64,000 nt of DNA from Terfezia claveryi (lineage: Eukaryota; Ascomycota; Pezizomycetes; Pezizales; Pezizaceae): NCBI GenBank assembly GCA_015179025.1, contig WHUX01000120.1, positions 1 to 64,000 of the forward strand, read 5' to 3'. Under the pieces are notes generated by a model. The model saw only the letters and a list, made by a program, of their open reading frames with translations, ran no database searches and was not told the origin of the DNA. The position numbers and the translations under genes are program-made. Shown in pieces: positions 1 to 12,931 of the stretch (its first letter is position 1; each line of letters opens with the position of its first letter).

Positions 1-2150
1 AACCTGTAAGTTCTTGTACCCAGCAGGGGATATTGTTGCTAATGTTTTTGTCCATGGATCAATCTTCTTGGAAGCAGATCTCGTCGACCCCACCCATTCC
101 CTGCATAACCCACTCTAACCCCGCAACACAACACGAAGACATTCGCCGGATGGTATTGTTTACATGCTAACGTGGCCAAAAAGTAAGTCATGTCTATGAT
201 GAACTGTCTAGTTTCGGACAACGCACATGTGCCAACCCTAACAATTTTGGTGTGTTGTCCGTTATTTGCTGGAGAAATTTACGGTGAATGTAAGAATATT
301 TTTTTTTTTCCTTTTCCTCATTTGGCGACCAGGATCGTCTCCTTCTCACGGGACTTTACAGGGTCACACGTGTGCGCCGGATCACGTGTAACCTTTTCAC
401 CACTCCTACACTAGAAATATATATATTGTAGGAAATGTTAACCCAAGCCTAAGCCTGTTACCTGATCACAAGTCTCGGACTTATTTCATATGGTAGACCT
501 ATACCTAGGGCTTTGTGGCAACTGTACGACGTTATGCGTGTGTATATCTAAGGGTGCGGAAATTGGGTTCCAGTGCCTTTTTTTAAAATGTTTTCAAATA
601 CTCATTACTCACTTGCGGTCCCAGTAATGGGACCATGGTGAGTGGGTACCACTGTCCACCGGCTCTAAATTAAGCCTTGTTCGCCGAAGGAGCAGGCATA
701 GATATGAATGTTGAGAATGCCATCAATTCCCGACCGACTCATAACTTTCAGATGGCGACAATCCAGATAACTAGGGACATTAGTTCCCGAAGGGGCGCCG
801 TTCCAAATCCATGCATTGACGTGTGGCTGGCTTAAAGGTATGGATTAGATCCAATTGCCCATCTTGGAGGTTTGGAGAATTTGTTAGCGAATTAGATTAG
901 CTGGGATAGACACAAGCAGACAAGTCGTAAGTAACAGAAATCGAATCGAACCTCGAACCTAACCTTAATACCTAGACTGTAGCCACCACATGATCATGAT
1001 TCGCACCTGGGCCCCCTTCCATGTTGGTTGGCCATCTGTAAAAGTGGAACATGGAGAGCATCATATTACTTATCAATATATAAGGCCGCTTCTCTTGTTA
1101 CAAGCATATGTATGGTGACTAAGCAAAAAAAAATAAGAATATTCTAGTAACAAAAATATGCTTATTTACTATGTGGGACTGCAAAAGGTATGCTTATTTA
1201 TGCTTATTCTGATATGCTTGTAACGAGAGATCTCTGTATTAGGCTAGCAAGGTCGTTTGCACGGATATAGGACCACGGCATGTATATGTAAGCTCGATCG
1301 CTTTTAGGTGACTTTAAGGCGGGTACAATGGATCAACGTTGCAGAAACCGACGCCTAGGCCGTCCGTCTTTCCTCTCCCAATCTCGCAAGAGAAGTAGAA
1401 TCTCAATTCGTGTAGCCTAGTCCTGGGGTTCGGTGTGTAGTAGGGGGGTCCTAGGTGGGCAAAACATAAATGCCTCGAGCCATGGCGGGAATGAGTACGT
1501 ACTGTGTCATTGGCATGAAGGTACTCTCAAATCTAGGCTGGCATGAAGGCACTATAGAGCTGGCTACTGCAACACTGACGAACATAAAACTATCGAATCT
1601 AATGCTAGTGTCAATACAGGCCTGGGCTCTTGGAGATGATTGTCGATGCGGTTTGTGGTAAGTAGTCAGACCGAAGCTTCCGAGTTCTCACTTAATTCCA
1701 GCAGGAGGACTCCGGCATTGTTAAGTAAGCACTAGGTTAAATCAGAAGCACCACGTACATGTTCGAGAAACCAGCACTATGAATGCATGCAGCAACTCCA
1801 CGAACAGCACGAGCGGCAACACACTGGGACGTACGGGAAACGAGGAGCAGGTGAAGCCTAGGCCGGACGGCCTCGCCGTGTCCTTCCGGTCTTGCTCAGA
1901 CTAAGTATAGCTATGATGGCCGCGAGCTTACGGCTTCCATGGCCTAAGGTACTTGATTAAATATTATCAGGGGAGGACACAAGGTAAGGAACTCAGTTCG
2001 ACCTGACTATAGCTGCAGAGGTTGCAGGAATTATCGACCCAGGCTAAGTTAGTCAGGACAAAAGTTGCCATAATAATACCTTCCCCTGGTATATAATCAT
2101 GACATCAGTCGGATCTGGACCCTTTTATGGGGCAACATACAAGTAATGAG
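1..2150. other. Left intergenic region, no gene recognised
   Basis: No reading frame here has family-like sequence or a credible exon structure. The only structured item is the short inverted-repeat element at 1091-1230. Bases 600-660 hold a TCACT/AGTGA-rich stretch resembling the GTGAGT-rich zone at 56.7-57.0 kb. Confidence 0.5.
1091..1230. repeat. MITE-like element, family 'TTACAAGCATAT', full copy
   Basis: A 140-bp AT-rich element is bounded by 19-bp inverted repeats: TCTCTTGTTACAAGCATAT on the left (1091-1109) and its near-perfect reverse complement at 1212-1230, with one mismatch. The interior repeats 'atgcttattta'. Relatives occur at 51428-51547, 62770-62880, 63150-63202 and 41051-41106, so it is a dispersed family. 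No target-site duplication is obvious and it encodes nothing. Confidence 0.75.
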
Positions 2151-2157
2151 TTATCTT

Positions 2158-2715
2158 TATTCTTTTTTTAATGTATTTGAAAACTTTAGAACTCGTGTAT
2201 CGGAGCTTTATGACGAGCCCAGGTGGATTCAAGAGTCAAGCAAGTTAATCTGCCACCCGCGCGTGCCATGTACATGATAAATTTAATGAAGAGAAGATGC
2301 TCTCATGCTGGATGAGGTAACTGTATTTAATATGAAAAATGGATAACCAACTCGCTTGTTCGCTAACTGAAATACACGTTATTTAATCATGCTATGTAGG
2401 GCTTTGAAGAAGCCTTCACCGATGTCTCCAAATGGGGTAGTCTAGGTCTTCCCAGGAGGTGGCCGCAGGGGCCAACTCAGTGTGCCAGCGCCTATATCTT
2501 AGGCAGTGGAAGATGATGTGATTTCCAATGCGGACAGTTGGGGAAGTCGGCATTGCCTATGTGACTGAGCCATGAATTGAAGGGTCCGAGGTTAGCCCTG
2601 GTCCAGGTATAAGCGGAGAGGACCAAAGGCTGATATAAGGGCTGCTAGGTGGTTGGCTTTCTCATTGCCTGGCCAGCCCGTGCGTCCTGGATTAAGCCTA
2701 TTGCTGTGTTGTACT
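2158..2715 (-). mobile_element. LINE family A, 5'-truncated 3' end
   Basis: Read on the minus strand, this contains the end of a LINE ORF2. A degenerate RNase H tail (GNEKANHLAALISAF) is followed after frameshifts by a zinc-knuckle-like segment (GNHIIFHCLRYRRWH, then SWEDLDYPIWR). This parallels HIVFSCPRFNRHRRA / SWEELDKAVWR at 53.7 kb. The 3' tail (about 2215-2275: GGTGGATTCAAG and GTTAATCTGCC on plus) and a poly-A end (T-run near 2165 on plus) match the other family A copies. Stops and frameshifts make it dead. Confidence 0.75.
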
Positions 2716-4000
2716 CTCTTCTGGCTATACGGAGTTTTTTTTTATTAAGAAAAAGGGACAGAGCAAGTCAGCCTACTATCACACACAGAAGCATCGAGTC
2801 ATAGTTCTATGCCTTTACGCACACATAGGTTGTCAAGTCACGGCGCTAGCATCACCAATGGGCAACTTTAATGTAATAATATATCCATTTGTTTTTTTTC
2901 AAGTTGAATGTTTCCAGGAATTCCACATATTGTGTTATAAATCGTGCACCATTATACCTGTTGACATCAGGAATGATTCAATGGAGATCTAGATTTTCAT
3001 GCATACCAAGATCAACCTATGTAAGGGTAGCAAATTTAAATCATTCAGACAGTCTGGAAAGCTATGTAGTTCATCTGAGCATGCATCTTACATCTCAAGC
3101 CAGGGCCATCCTGCGAGCAACAAAGAATATTGTAATAGTAGACTTTTTGTTACCAGGATGAATTCGATACTTTCACTTCCTGATAACCAATCCTCTTTGC
3201 CTGCATGCATTTGGAATCGTCATATAATTCCTATGTTATCCCGAGTTAACTACTCCGTATACTTCAACTTGTTGGAATTATATACCATTACGCAATGACT
3301 ACTAGCCAAACCCTGTTCACCCGTAATCGCAAAAATGGGTATATTTTAGACAATTTGTTTGAGCCTATTTGGGTGCAATTGGTTACTTGCCCCTTATCGA
3401 TACAGAAGACTTACGTAGCCACTAATACTATTATGATGCTCTTAGTACTTAGGTACTTCAAGTAGTAGCGTAGGGCCAGAGGTTTTTTTTTGAGGATCCC
3501 ATGCTGGGTTAGGTTGAGGGTAATCATAGAAGTTGAGGGTAACAAACACTGACGAACTCTGTGTGTGGGGTGGAGGTTTTTTTTTGCTACACAGGAATGC
3601 TTGCGGAATAACCCTAATTCATAATTGAAATAATTTGGGTTATATTGGACATACGAGCTATAGGAATAGGTATGAGCACCGGATAATTGCGGGTAATATA
3701 ATTTTCTATATTGATTTGACTCCAAAGCCCACTGTTACAATGGAGTCGTTCCCATAACCCCGCGTTAATTTATATTAACCCTAATATCAATAGTGTGTAA
3801 ATAGCAAAGTTTCTTTCGGTATTGGCCCTCCACTCCCCCCTCACTGTAAATAAAGAAACTTATATCTCTCCAGTTGGGCTGCTACTTCACGCTCTTCATG
3901 CTCGGAAAGGCTGAAGCGCTCCCTATGACAGTCAATTCAGTATACTTCCCCCACTGGTAAGACATTGCCTCGGCGTTGTTTTACCATCAGGGTATCCGAC
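2716..4000. other. Intergenic, no gene recognised
   Basis: Low-complexity T-runs (about 2735, 2890, 3482 and 3580) and overlapping short frames without family-like sequence. Nothing else is seen. Confidence 0.45.
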
Positions 4001-5467
4001 TTACAAGTTTCCAGCTTTTTTGTATTGTCTCGTGAATCGGTCATACCAGACCCGGCATAGGTTGTATGGCGGCATGACCATACCTTGATAAAAGCCTGTA
4101 GGACTGGTAGGGAAAACAGTGTCCACCACTTTCCTGCCCAATTTCACTATCTTACGAAGCCTACCGGTGGGATCAGACTCAATCCAAGTTTTTAAGTGGC
4201 CTTCTGCCAGCTCTGTAGCTGCTAAACCTTGAAACGCTTTAGATGGTCTTAGCGTCAAAGGCCAGTATGTACATCGTGGTGGAATATGCAAGCTGACTAT
4301 TTCCAATCTTTTCAGGTGGAGGTTGCTTGCAATGAGTCCGAAAAGGTTCTCAACAGCCAGAGTGTCATCGCTAAGTTTAAATCTAGTCAGAAACGTGGTC
4401 CTATGATCCCCAAGCAGCCTGGTGCCGGCTTCTGTTAACCTAATAAAGGCCTCACTTACTGATACCAGTTCCGAAAGTAGACCTCTATGTTCAGGATACA
4501 GATTACAACTTTCGACAGGCTAACAGCAGTGCAGAAGGCGTAATCGCGCTGCTTATCTGATTTTACGCATCTGGCAGAAGAGAGCTCCAAGGAGAGATCC
4601 AGACGCTGTAAGTTTTGCGTGTTGAAATCTAACATACTGAAAGGCGCCGCATTCTGAAAGGAACCAGGCGCTTTTTGCAAGCTTACCCGTGTTCCATATG
4701 GAAATTTAGCTGGGTCATTGTACTTTTGAGGCCTGTATTGCCTAAGTACCAGTCCAACATTGGTATTATAACTGATTCGAAGTGCTTTGGCTGGATAAAA
4801 CATGTAGAGTAATTAGCTGAGCCCTTTGTGGAGTGTGTGCATATGGGGCTATATGAATCCGTACAGTGGTCTCTTGTAACCCTAGCTGTGTAACCCAGAA
4901 GTTAGACCTACACAGTCCAAAAAAGAACCACAGCAAGGGTTGCTGCATTGAATGGCAATAGGGTGCTTCTCGATCTTGGGAAAACTTACTCACTATATCA
5001 GTCTCGGGACCTCCTGGGAAGCAGCCACGAATTTCAATCCAAGTAATTAGTGGACAACAACGGAGAATGGCCTCAATAGCCCTTGAAATTGACGCAAACC
5101 TAGGCTTGTGGGGAAAAACTCCCCTGTGAACGTTTTCCTCCCTCGGGACATCGAAGATCACCTTCCTGACTAGTCTACCGACGTCCTTTCCCATGCCTTT
5201 TGGTAAACCCTGTAGCAAACTTGTTGCAAAGCGGTAGTACATCAGGGGCTTGCAGAAATAAATCTCGCGATAAAAGAGTTTTCGTGCGTAAGCGTACCAG
5301 GCCCTGCAAACCAGGAAAGTCGTTAAAACGTCACCAGGGGCAGTGAATCTGTAAGCTGCATTGGAACCATGGTAATTAGAGAATACATGATGAAGGATGA
5401 TGTATTGAAGCTCGAGAGGGACGAATATAGCAACAGGCTTTTGAATTTCTCCTCGAATGGTCTCCAT
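4001..5467 (-). CDS. F-box-like / leucine-rich-repeat-like protein (3 exons)
   Basis: Three exons join into one open frame of 434 residues: 5467-4912, 4790-4460 and 4418-4001. The introns are 121 nt (donor GTAGGT, branch-like CTAAT, acceptor CCAG) and 41 nt (donor GTAAGT, TTAAC, acceptor CCAG). The start is the ATG at 5467; an upstream in-frame TTG is not used. Residues about 17-65 (VPLELQYIILHHVF, then VCRAWYAYARKLFYREI) have the Pro-x-Glu plus hydrophobic pattern and W/F ending of an F-box, the Skp1-binding module of SCF ubiquitin ligases. The C-terminal half has leucine-patterned stretches (LQRLDLSLEL, LKRLEIVSLHI) suggestive of degenerate leucine-rich repeats for substrate recognition. 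The F-box call is from pattern alone and the target is unknown. No neighbouring gene hints at its pathway. Confidence 0.7.
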
Positions 5468-7460
5468 AGTCGTCAATCTGCTCGTAGGTTTTCGCTAACT
5501 TTGTGAGTAAGTGAGCCTTCGGTGGGATCCACACCTCTTTATTGTATTTCAACTGCTACATGTATATGTATTTATATCCATACTATTACTGCTGGCCCTA
5601 GAATGCTCGAGTGCCGTTTCGAGAAAGGTGACTGCAACTGGGCCTGAACCTGCGCGTAACCTGATAAATATACTGGAATGTCATCGCTTGATATGAGGTA
5701 GTCTCGAAGTTTGGGGTGGGAGTACCTCACAAGACTAGAAAAGCCTAGAAATTCTGAGATGCCGTTTGAAGCGATATGAATGAATATAGCCTGAGAAGAT
5801 TAGAAAACAGAGAAGGGCATTCATTCTGCATTCATTCCATGTATTACACCTTGAATATTATCTTGCATACCTGTTCCGATTTTCCTGAACTCAATCGCAA
5901 GCTCTATGCAAACCTCAACCGATATACGATTTGCGTTGGCTCGACGGAGCTTCTATTTTTGAGAACTATCATAAGGATATATCTAAATCTGAGAAGAGAG
6001 CAGATCTCCACGCTAGAGCTGATTCCAAATCCCATATCTTATCTATATGGATCTCTAATTTATAATCTTCTCTGTGTACTGTTTCGAATTCGACTGGAGG
6101 TTGTGCAAATAGACTAGTTACATATAAGTTACATATGACAGCTGTAGCTGTAGGTATGTAACGGAGTTTCCAAGTCTAAACTCCCTTAAAGACACTATGA
6201 CAGAAATATGGCAACCTAATTCAAGATTCCATACTCTGTACCTAAGCTATTATCCAGGGCAGTTTTTATACAAAAACTAGCACTTTTTTGAAAAGCCACC
6301 AACAACAAAAGCCAATAAGACAGAAGCTTTACCTTTGAAAATCTTTTCAAAGTACTTATTTCTCTCAAGTACTAGGGCATCAAGGGAAGGGATCAATATT
6401 TAGGTAAGTATGGGAAGATAGTTTCTATATACCTTCCCATAATATTTCTCCCCCACACCCGAGTTTACATTTACCTAACAATACTTCCCTTTAGATGATA
6501 GCATCTAAATTGTAAGGACTGCTAACCATAATAGATATATAAAATCTAGAAACTTTATAGACTTACTATAAACTGCCCAACCTATTAACTATGTTCCAAT
6601 ATAATATACATAAATGGAATAAAACAGGTCAATAACAGTCACAAAACCCCTATCCACACACGCATGAAGTACTTAACACCTGTACCTAGGGGACCCGATC
6701 CATGTAACTCGTAGACCAATTGCCTAAATATCTGACCCTTGGGCTCGGTATGTCGGCTGTGAAATTATTATTCCAACAATAGTAGCTTCAAAGATCACGA
6801 TACCACCACCTCTTTGCCTAGAGAATTGGAGCGGCTTCCTTCTAGTATTAGACCAGCCTACCTTGAGTCCATTCCATTGGCATGGCAAAGCCAAAAACCG
6901 AAGTCGTTATATGAAGTTGCACGACTTGCCTCTGCTGGGTCTGTGGTTGGCGGTAACCTATGTGCTTACCATCGCTGCCAATGCAAAAAAGAAGGACGTT
7001 CATATACTGCCCTGCCATACTGGGTCAAGGCAGCACCCATATACGAATTCAGTGTAAGCGCTGGCAGGCCACTAAGCAAGCGGGGGTGCAAGCAGGAGAT
7101 TGGGGCAAGTAGAGCTTTTCTTATATATATATCCTATATATATAAAAATAGACTCGATTTCCTCTCAACCTGTCATAATACATATGTGATATATATGCCA
7201 TCCCGGAACGGCCCGGACAATCTCGCAACTGACTGGTCCATACCGGTCTGGACTGAATCCCGGAACGGACCCGAACATATACATGTATAAATAGGAAGTG
7301 AGAATATAGAAGCGCTTTACTTTGTTATAGATTGTAGGTATAGGAGGATACGGATGGGAATACTTAAGTATGTATGGATGAAAACTGTGAAAACTGTGAT
7401 GGTAGTAGAGATGGAAAAATTCATAATCTGCTTGATTTCCAAGGTCTCAATTCTCCGATC
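5468..7460. other. AT-rich intergenic, no gene recognised
   Basis: The start of this stretch is the presumptive promoter of the F-box gene. The remainder is AT-rich, with short frames that resemble no protein. A near-palindrome TATATATATCCTATATATATA lies around 7122-7143. Confidence 0.4.
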
Positions 7461-7462
7461 GC

Positions 7463-7804
7463 AAAGTGCCAACCAGACAGAACGAAAAGAAATATCAAAT
7501 TAGGACTACGGTAGACGAGGATTAGGCTACGAGGGTCTGATCGAGACTAGGATTAGGGCAAATATGTCTCCGACCCTATATTGCAGTCTGGTTACATATC
7601 GTTGTGTTGCACAAATAAAGGCCCAAAAACGTTAGTCTGGTTAAGCTGAGCAGTGATCTTTATATGCTTACTTACCTAATTCGGAAGTGACTACTCCATT
7701 GGCTTTAGAAAATGTCTTTTTTGGCTTAGTACAAATCTGGTTATAAGCACAAATATACTTGCTTCTTTGTAATGAGGGGCTATTGTCCATGCCAACCAGA
7801 CTAA
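7463..7804. repeat. Cluster of AGTCTGGTT / AACCAGACT micro-insertion pieces
   Basis: Several short copies of one motif lie within about 340 bp: GTGCCAACCAGACA near 7465, AGTCTGGTTA near 7585, TAGTCTGGTTAAGC near 7633 and ATGCCAACCAGACTA near 7790. The clearest insertion in the cluster is the sister form at 7527-7549, annotated separately. Confidence 0.55.
7519..7557. repeat. Micro-insertion (sister form) with 8-bp target duplication
   Basis: GGATTAGG (7519-7526) is repeated exactly at 7550-7557 and brackets a 23-bp insert (7527-7549). The insert reads CTACGAGGG, then TCTGATCGAGACTA. Its reverse complement begins TAGTCT and ends CCCTCGTAG, the same ends as the main micro-insertion family but with a different centre. 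Confidence 0.75.
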
Positions 7805-7930
7805 TGCTAACCCACTTATATAGGTACCAAGGCCGATATCCGAACCAGTGCTGACACGACACAGCCTACTATGAAATCTTTGCAATCTTAGGCAACCTAT
7901 TTTTCTCTTGAAAAAACACAGTAGCAGTGT

Positions 7931-7977
7931 GCAGGTGGATTAAAGGGTCGGCTACCTAGTTAATCTGCCGCCTCACA
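7931..7977 (-). repeat. Solo fragment of LINE family A tail
   Basis: The plus strand reads CAGGTGGATTAAAGGGTCGG then GTTAATCTGCCGCC. This corresponds to the conserved tail block at 2221-2265, 39002-39045 and 53421-53460. It is degraded and short. Confidence 0.5.
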
Positions 7978-7984
7978 ATTCAGT

Positions 7985-8180
7985 TTCTCATCCAGCCAGG
8001 CCGCTGACAAGGTCGCCGGCTAGGCCACCTGAAGCCTGGCCTGGAGGCCGAGGTCCGTGCGGGCCTGAAACCGCCTGGGGTGGCCCCGGCCTGACCTTCA
8101 GAAAGCCATAGTCCAGATCATTCAGGCTAGTCAGGCCATGGCCCAGGCTAGCACTGGCCTGGCCCGTTGAGGACACTGGA
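7985..8180. other. GC-rich GGCCTG/CAGGCC patch
   Basis: An unusually GC-rich 200-bp patch in AT-rich surroundings, built of irregular iterations of CCTGGCC, AGGCCTG and CAGGCCA. Frames through it are low-complexity Pro/Gly/Ala and not convincing protein. It could be an expanded internal repeat of a lost element. Confidence 0.4.
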
Positions 8181-8795
8181 TTTTCATTGTACATGGTAAG
8201 GTAAAGGGTTTGCAATGGAGAATCAAACTCATGCTGTGAGAAGAGAGTAAAGAAAGGGTTAAGATACTAGATAAGGAATGATGACTATAGCTAAAGGGGG
8301 AGCTGAAAAACTGAACAAAGCGCTTCGTGTAGGGTAAGTTAGGCCATGGTTTGTCGCACACCGGAAGCAGAGTGCTTGATGCTCACTATTGAATGGTAGA
8401 ATTTTTTTTCTAGTGTGATGAGGCTGGAGTGGTTGGTTGGCCTAAGTTAATGCATTGCATTCATAAGGGAGCGCAAAACCTTGCAAAACGATAGGAAAGT
8501 TCAGGCAAAATGCTGACCCGAGTTACAGAGTTCAACTTCACATGCACAACTGTAAGTATTGGTTTTTCGTATCTTGCATATGAATTGTGCATGATGGTCA
8601 GATTTCCGGGGTTTTGAGACCCGGACGAAGATGTCAACAAGGATGGGGGGGTGAAGTCGCTGAGAGGCGTTCGAGTGCATTGAGTTAGGTGTTTTAGCAT
8701 TGACCAGTAGAGTTACGGGAGTTTGAGTCCCAGATGGGATGAAAAACAGAAGTAAAAACACGGTGAGAGAAAAACGGGCGCGGCAGACTTGAGAG

Positions 8796-9260
8796 TTTTT
8801 TTTTTTTTTTTTTTTTTGAAGTCTATACGTCTGGTCTGTGGAGCCTAAGGCTATGAGACGATCCCGTTCCCTCATCTAAAAAGACTCGGTACACCCACGG
8901 AACAACGGGCTGCATAAACGCCCTGCCTCCCGAGCCAAAGAAAAGCAGAAATACTCCCCCTCCGCCACGCCCACCATCCGGCCTTCCCCCCGAAAAGAAT
9001 TAGAAGCCTCCCGCCGCCACGCCATCCCCGGCCCTCTCTTCACACGAGATCCAGGTTTGAGAGGAACGTCTCTACCAGATCTATGGTGACCTCCCCTCCG
9101 CCCCCATCCTTCACCTTCTTGAGCCACCTCCCCCGCTCATCCATTTCCTCCCAACTTCCCCACCTCCTTCCAATCTCCTCCCCGCGCGGGCATACCAGGG
9201 CTACATGTCCACCTGTCTCGAGACTTGAGAGTATAATTCTTTGATGAGTATCCGTCAATT
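8796..9260 (-). mobile_element. LINE family B, 3' end (zinc knuckle plus tail)
   Basis: On the minus strand, a frame at 9258-9040 contains ETGGHVALVCPRGEE, then RRWGSWEEMDERGRWLKK and IDLVETFLSNLDLV. It closely parallels the terminal part of the copy at 16.2-16.4 kb (TGRHVALLCPAGEWIERRW; VETFFSNFDLR). A T-run at 8796-8817 on plus marks the poly-A end, next to the AGTCTATAC motif shared with the other family B tails at 22.77 and 41.26 kb. The element is 5'-truncated and non-functional. Confidence 0.8.
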
Positions 9261-9349
9261 TCTCTCCAGCTGTTCATATTACCGATGTAGACCGGTCACC
9301 GGTGCCTCTGACCTACATACCAAAGTGTATTATTGGCGGCATTGGCTCA

Positions 9350-9515
9350 TCCAGCGAGACCCCGAGGGCCTTGGAGTCACACAGTTTCATCCGTCAAAAC
9401 TCTAGGTCTTCGGGCGTGGGCCCTGGAAAGGCAGCATGAGTGTGCGGGGTCACGGTGGCTCATAGGCAGCCGGAAAGGGACTGAAAAACCCCGAGCGGCA
9501 GTCAGCCAGTAACCT
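9350..9515 (+). repeat. Dispersed repeat E, copy 1
   Basis: It shares its start (GCGAGACCCCGAGGGCCTTGG), middle (TCTTCGGG) and end (GGAAAGGG, then CCCCGAGCGGCAGTCAGC) with 50455-50605, same strand and similar length. It is non-coding as far as can be seen. Its class is unresolved (LTR or SINE fragment). Confidence 0.6.
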
Positions 9516-12500
9516 CTGATGTATCTTCACGAGTTCCCTTAGTTCATTATTTAGCATTCTTAGGGTCATCCCTTCATCCCTTCTTTCTTATATTACGAGC
9601 CTCTTTATTTATTTCCTCTTCTCTCCAAGTTAAAGCTCAGCCAGGCCGCCATCTAACCCTATATATAAGTAAGGACTCTTATAATAAAACCCTTGAGGAA
9701 GATACGAGTAGGTCCCAGATATCGGGCTACTGTATTGTGAAGAGTGAGATTTGGGGTCAAGCTGCAACGTAGTGACAGTGTAGTGTTGAGTACATGTTAC
9801 TTATGCAATGCACCTTAGGGTGGTAACTCTCAATTTGCAAGGATATTTACATCAAAAGAAAAATTCTGCGGTCCTGTTGCACCACCTGCGCTTCAGGAAG
9901 CACACGATCTTCAGGTGCTTCATGTCTTCCTGCACTTCCGCAAATTCCTTTTGCGAAATGGGTACACTTGTGCGTTCGGACGCAGCTCTGCTGGTATATT
10001 ACCTTGGCATGCTTGCCAAGTTAACTTCTAACCTTGCGCTCTTATATCTCCAACCTATACCGTAATACCTAAGCAAGCACCACTATAATCATCACTACAA
10101 TCACCATCAGGACCGCAATCACCCACTTCAGAATCCCACCTTTTAGTATATGCAGCTATCACCTGCTATGTGCCAGCTTTTCCCAATAGCTGGGTTCTAA
10201 GACAGCGGGAGCCGGTTCTAAGACAGCGGGAGCCGGTTCTAAGACAGCGGGACCTGGTTCTAAGAAAGCGGGAGAGCGGGAGCTGGCTCTAAGACAGCGG
10301 GAGCATATGAATCCCCCCCTTTCAACATGCGGTCTCCCGGGACTAAGAGTTTTTTTGCTTTTATTTTATCTTGAGGCCCACCTACAATGTAGCCTCTCAT
10401 TATTTGCATAGTGATACGGTGCTCACTTGGACGGAGATTTTTCTAGGTTAATTTGGATGGTGATTTCTAGGCTTCTTTGCACGATGATTTCTAGGCAAGT
10501 TGATTCTGGCGGTGATTTGGGCCATAGTACGGAGGCTTCTGTACTCTATGTAGCTAGTTTTGCGCTGTACTACCCGTATAGCAAGAGGATAAAATACTTG
10601 TTTGGAGATATAAAAGAAGCTTCGTCAGGGAATGTGGGTGGGAAAGGTTTGCGTCAGGGAATCCACGTGGGAATAATTGCTTCTGCAGCTTTCGAAAGAG
10701 ATTACGTCCATAAGACATGGTGGAAGACAGGGGAGACTTGGAAGGTTAACCAGCCTTCAAATACAAAACTACATAGCGTGAGTTAACAGGAACCTATTGC
10801 AAACCAATACCGACAGAATGAAAGCTTTAAAGAAAGTCACATACCAGAGGATCTCGCAGTCGTGGGAAAGTTATAAGCTTCACATCCAAGAATGCTAGGG
10901 AATATCAAAGCAGATCTGACACCGCTCGTTCAAAAATCCTGGAGATGTAATATACGGATCCTTCAGAAATTGAAGATGAAACTGGAATTACGCAAGGAGC
11001 TACAACACACTTATGAAAGGTTGGATGTGCCTAAGAGTAAACGCTTGTGCACAGGAGTCGAATTGCAGTATTCTTCAGTAGAGCTAGCGGGACCGTTAAG
11101 TCCAGGGATTATGACGGTACTATAGATATGCATGAGGATAGTGAAGAGGACGATGGGGAGACAAGTTACTGAGGACATCGGAAATGTGTGGTGCGTGAGA
11201 ATTGTATTGTTCGTGAGAAATGTGTGTGCGTTCTGTTGGGTACCTACTGGTTAGTATCTCATTCCTTTTGTATGGTTTATTGGGCATGATTGTTAGAGTT
11301 ATCGCGGAGGTGTGCTTGGATGTAGGTATTTTATGTAGTTGATTGTAAGCTATTGATGGACAGAGTACGTCACAGTGCTATTGTATGTATGAGTATACTT
11401 TTGTTTTATGGACTTTTCTTTTTGTTAGGTTGTTTTTGTGATCGAAGTTTTTTAGAATTTGGTAGTTATACGCCAGTTGAGAGGGAGGTAGAGATAAATG
11501 AAATGGGGAAACTAGATAGAATCATGAACAAAGGAGTGTATGGGACTTAAAGATCTCAGTTCCGTGATTTGGAAGCTCTAAATGAGGATCAAGAGCCCAA
11601 GATATAATGAGTCATAGGGCTTAGAGGAGGCTAATGAATATGGTGGAGATGTTGCCAAATGCAGAGCGAGGTGATGTAAGCGAAGATGTTGGACATTGGG
11701 GAGCTTACCGGAAACGAACAACACCCTCCTGTGGAAATCTGCGAGAGATATAACGCAAGGTATCGGAACAAGTGTGTTATTGGTGTCGGGTAATTTTGTC
11801 TAGAAAGAGAGGGCGACATTTAAATAGCCAAGGTGGAATAAGAAGGATTGAGGAAGGGCATAGGAGATGGAGCGCGTAGAAGAGGCAGCTAGTGAACAAA
11901 AGTGTGGGAAAGCAGTGAAGGTAAGGGTAGAAGATATAATCCGACATCGCATGTCAGGGAAGGAGTAGCTATCGTGAAGAGACTCGAAGGAAGTCTTAAA
12001 GTCCAGTACTCTTTAATCAACATGTGTATACTGATGACTCTGTCGCGTCTGCCACCATCAAATCTACCAAAATCTATGTACCGCCTACGATATATCGCGG
12101 AATAGAAGCAACACAACAGCTAGCACAAACAGCCACGGTAGCTTACTTACCTGTGGGTAATCGAACTGGTGATTAGCAATACATGACCAGCCTGTTGCCT
12201 GCTTAAGTTGGATATGAATTTGACGGCGAGTGTTTAAATGTCAATGGGAGTCATCTCCTATATTATTTTTTTTTCTTAGTTATTCCGATAAGGTACTGTA
12301 ATAAGCGGGTTTGATGCCGTAGTATGCACTGGAAGGCTATAATACATATCCGTACATGGCATATATATAATATAGTTAGCCCAGCCAGTCCATACGTCCA
12401 TTTATCCTTTGGGAACCAATCCTAAATTAAGTAGATGGACTCTTTTATTGTCTTTCGTGCCTCGATTTGGTGTTGCACCGACTTGTTTACCCTCCGTGAC

Positions 12501-12835
12501 TCGTCACACTCATCGCCTTACTCATCCTGGGAGACTAGCGTCAGGTACAGATCGATATTACAATTGCGTACAGAAGCATCACAATCTGAAACACCCCTTT
12601 AGCTGTGCCCTATAGACCGCCTAGCATTTTCACCGCGCCATTCTATAGGAACATACGCCGATGCTTGTACACCGACGCTTGTACATACATATTCCTTCGG
12701 GCTATTCCGGATAATCAAAATACTTTCACGGCTTGACGACGCCTGCAGGACGAACTTGTCACCAAATCTTGTGAGGAGCATAGCGCACACGACCCAACCC
12801 GACTATCTCTGTTAGGATACTGACGTAGCGCAAGA
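9516..12835. other. Intergenic with weak coding-like traces
   Basis: No gene can be supported. On the minus strand around 9980-9850 an open stretch reads SVPISQKEFAEVQED, then MKHLKIVCFLKRRWCN, which looks protein-like but has no partner exons. Plus-strand frames at 10892-11125 and 11353-11550 begin with ATG but resemble nothing. These may be decayed retroelement pieces. Confidence 0.35.
10193..10304 (+). repeat. 21-bp tandem repeat
   Basis: The unit GGTTCTAAGACAGCGGGAGC(C) is repeated perfectly at 10193, 10214 and 10235. Two degenerate units follow, with an internal GGGAGAGC expansion. Confidence 0.85.
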
Positions 12836-12839
12836 CGGA

Positions 12840-12846
12840 TATAAAG
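12840..12846 (+). promoter_or_regulatory. Candidate TATA box of the transporter gene
   Basis: TATAAAG lies 86 bp upstream of the transporter ATG, a plausible spacing for a short 5' leader. This is positional inference only. Confidence 0.4.
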
Positions 12847-12931
12847 GGCTATAGACCTTACGGTGCGGCATATAGCATACAAACTGTCGCAACCCGGAAA
12901 GTTGAACCCCGAATACTCCTCAGTGGGGTAA

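Noticed and set aside
190..414. Plus-strand frame of 74 codons near the left edge
   Set aside because: Phe/Cys-rich text with no motif, no matching exon and a homopolymer-derived stretch.
6814..7290. 158-codon plus-strand frame
   Set aside because: No family-like features, and its end is translated from an AT-dinucleotide palindrome and repeats. The head is a non-ATG codon.
12120..12200. tRNA-like CAGTTCGATTAC on the minus strand
   Set aside because: The bases flanking the loop do not pair into a T-arm and no cloverleaf can be drawn.
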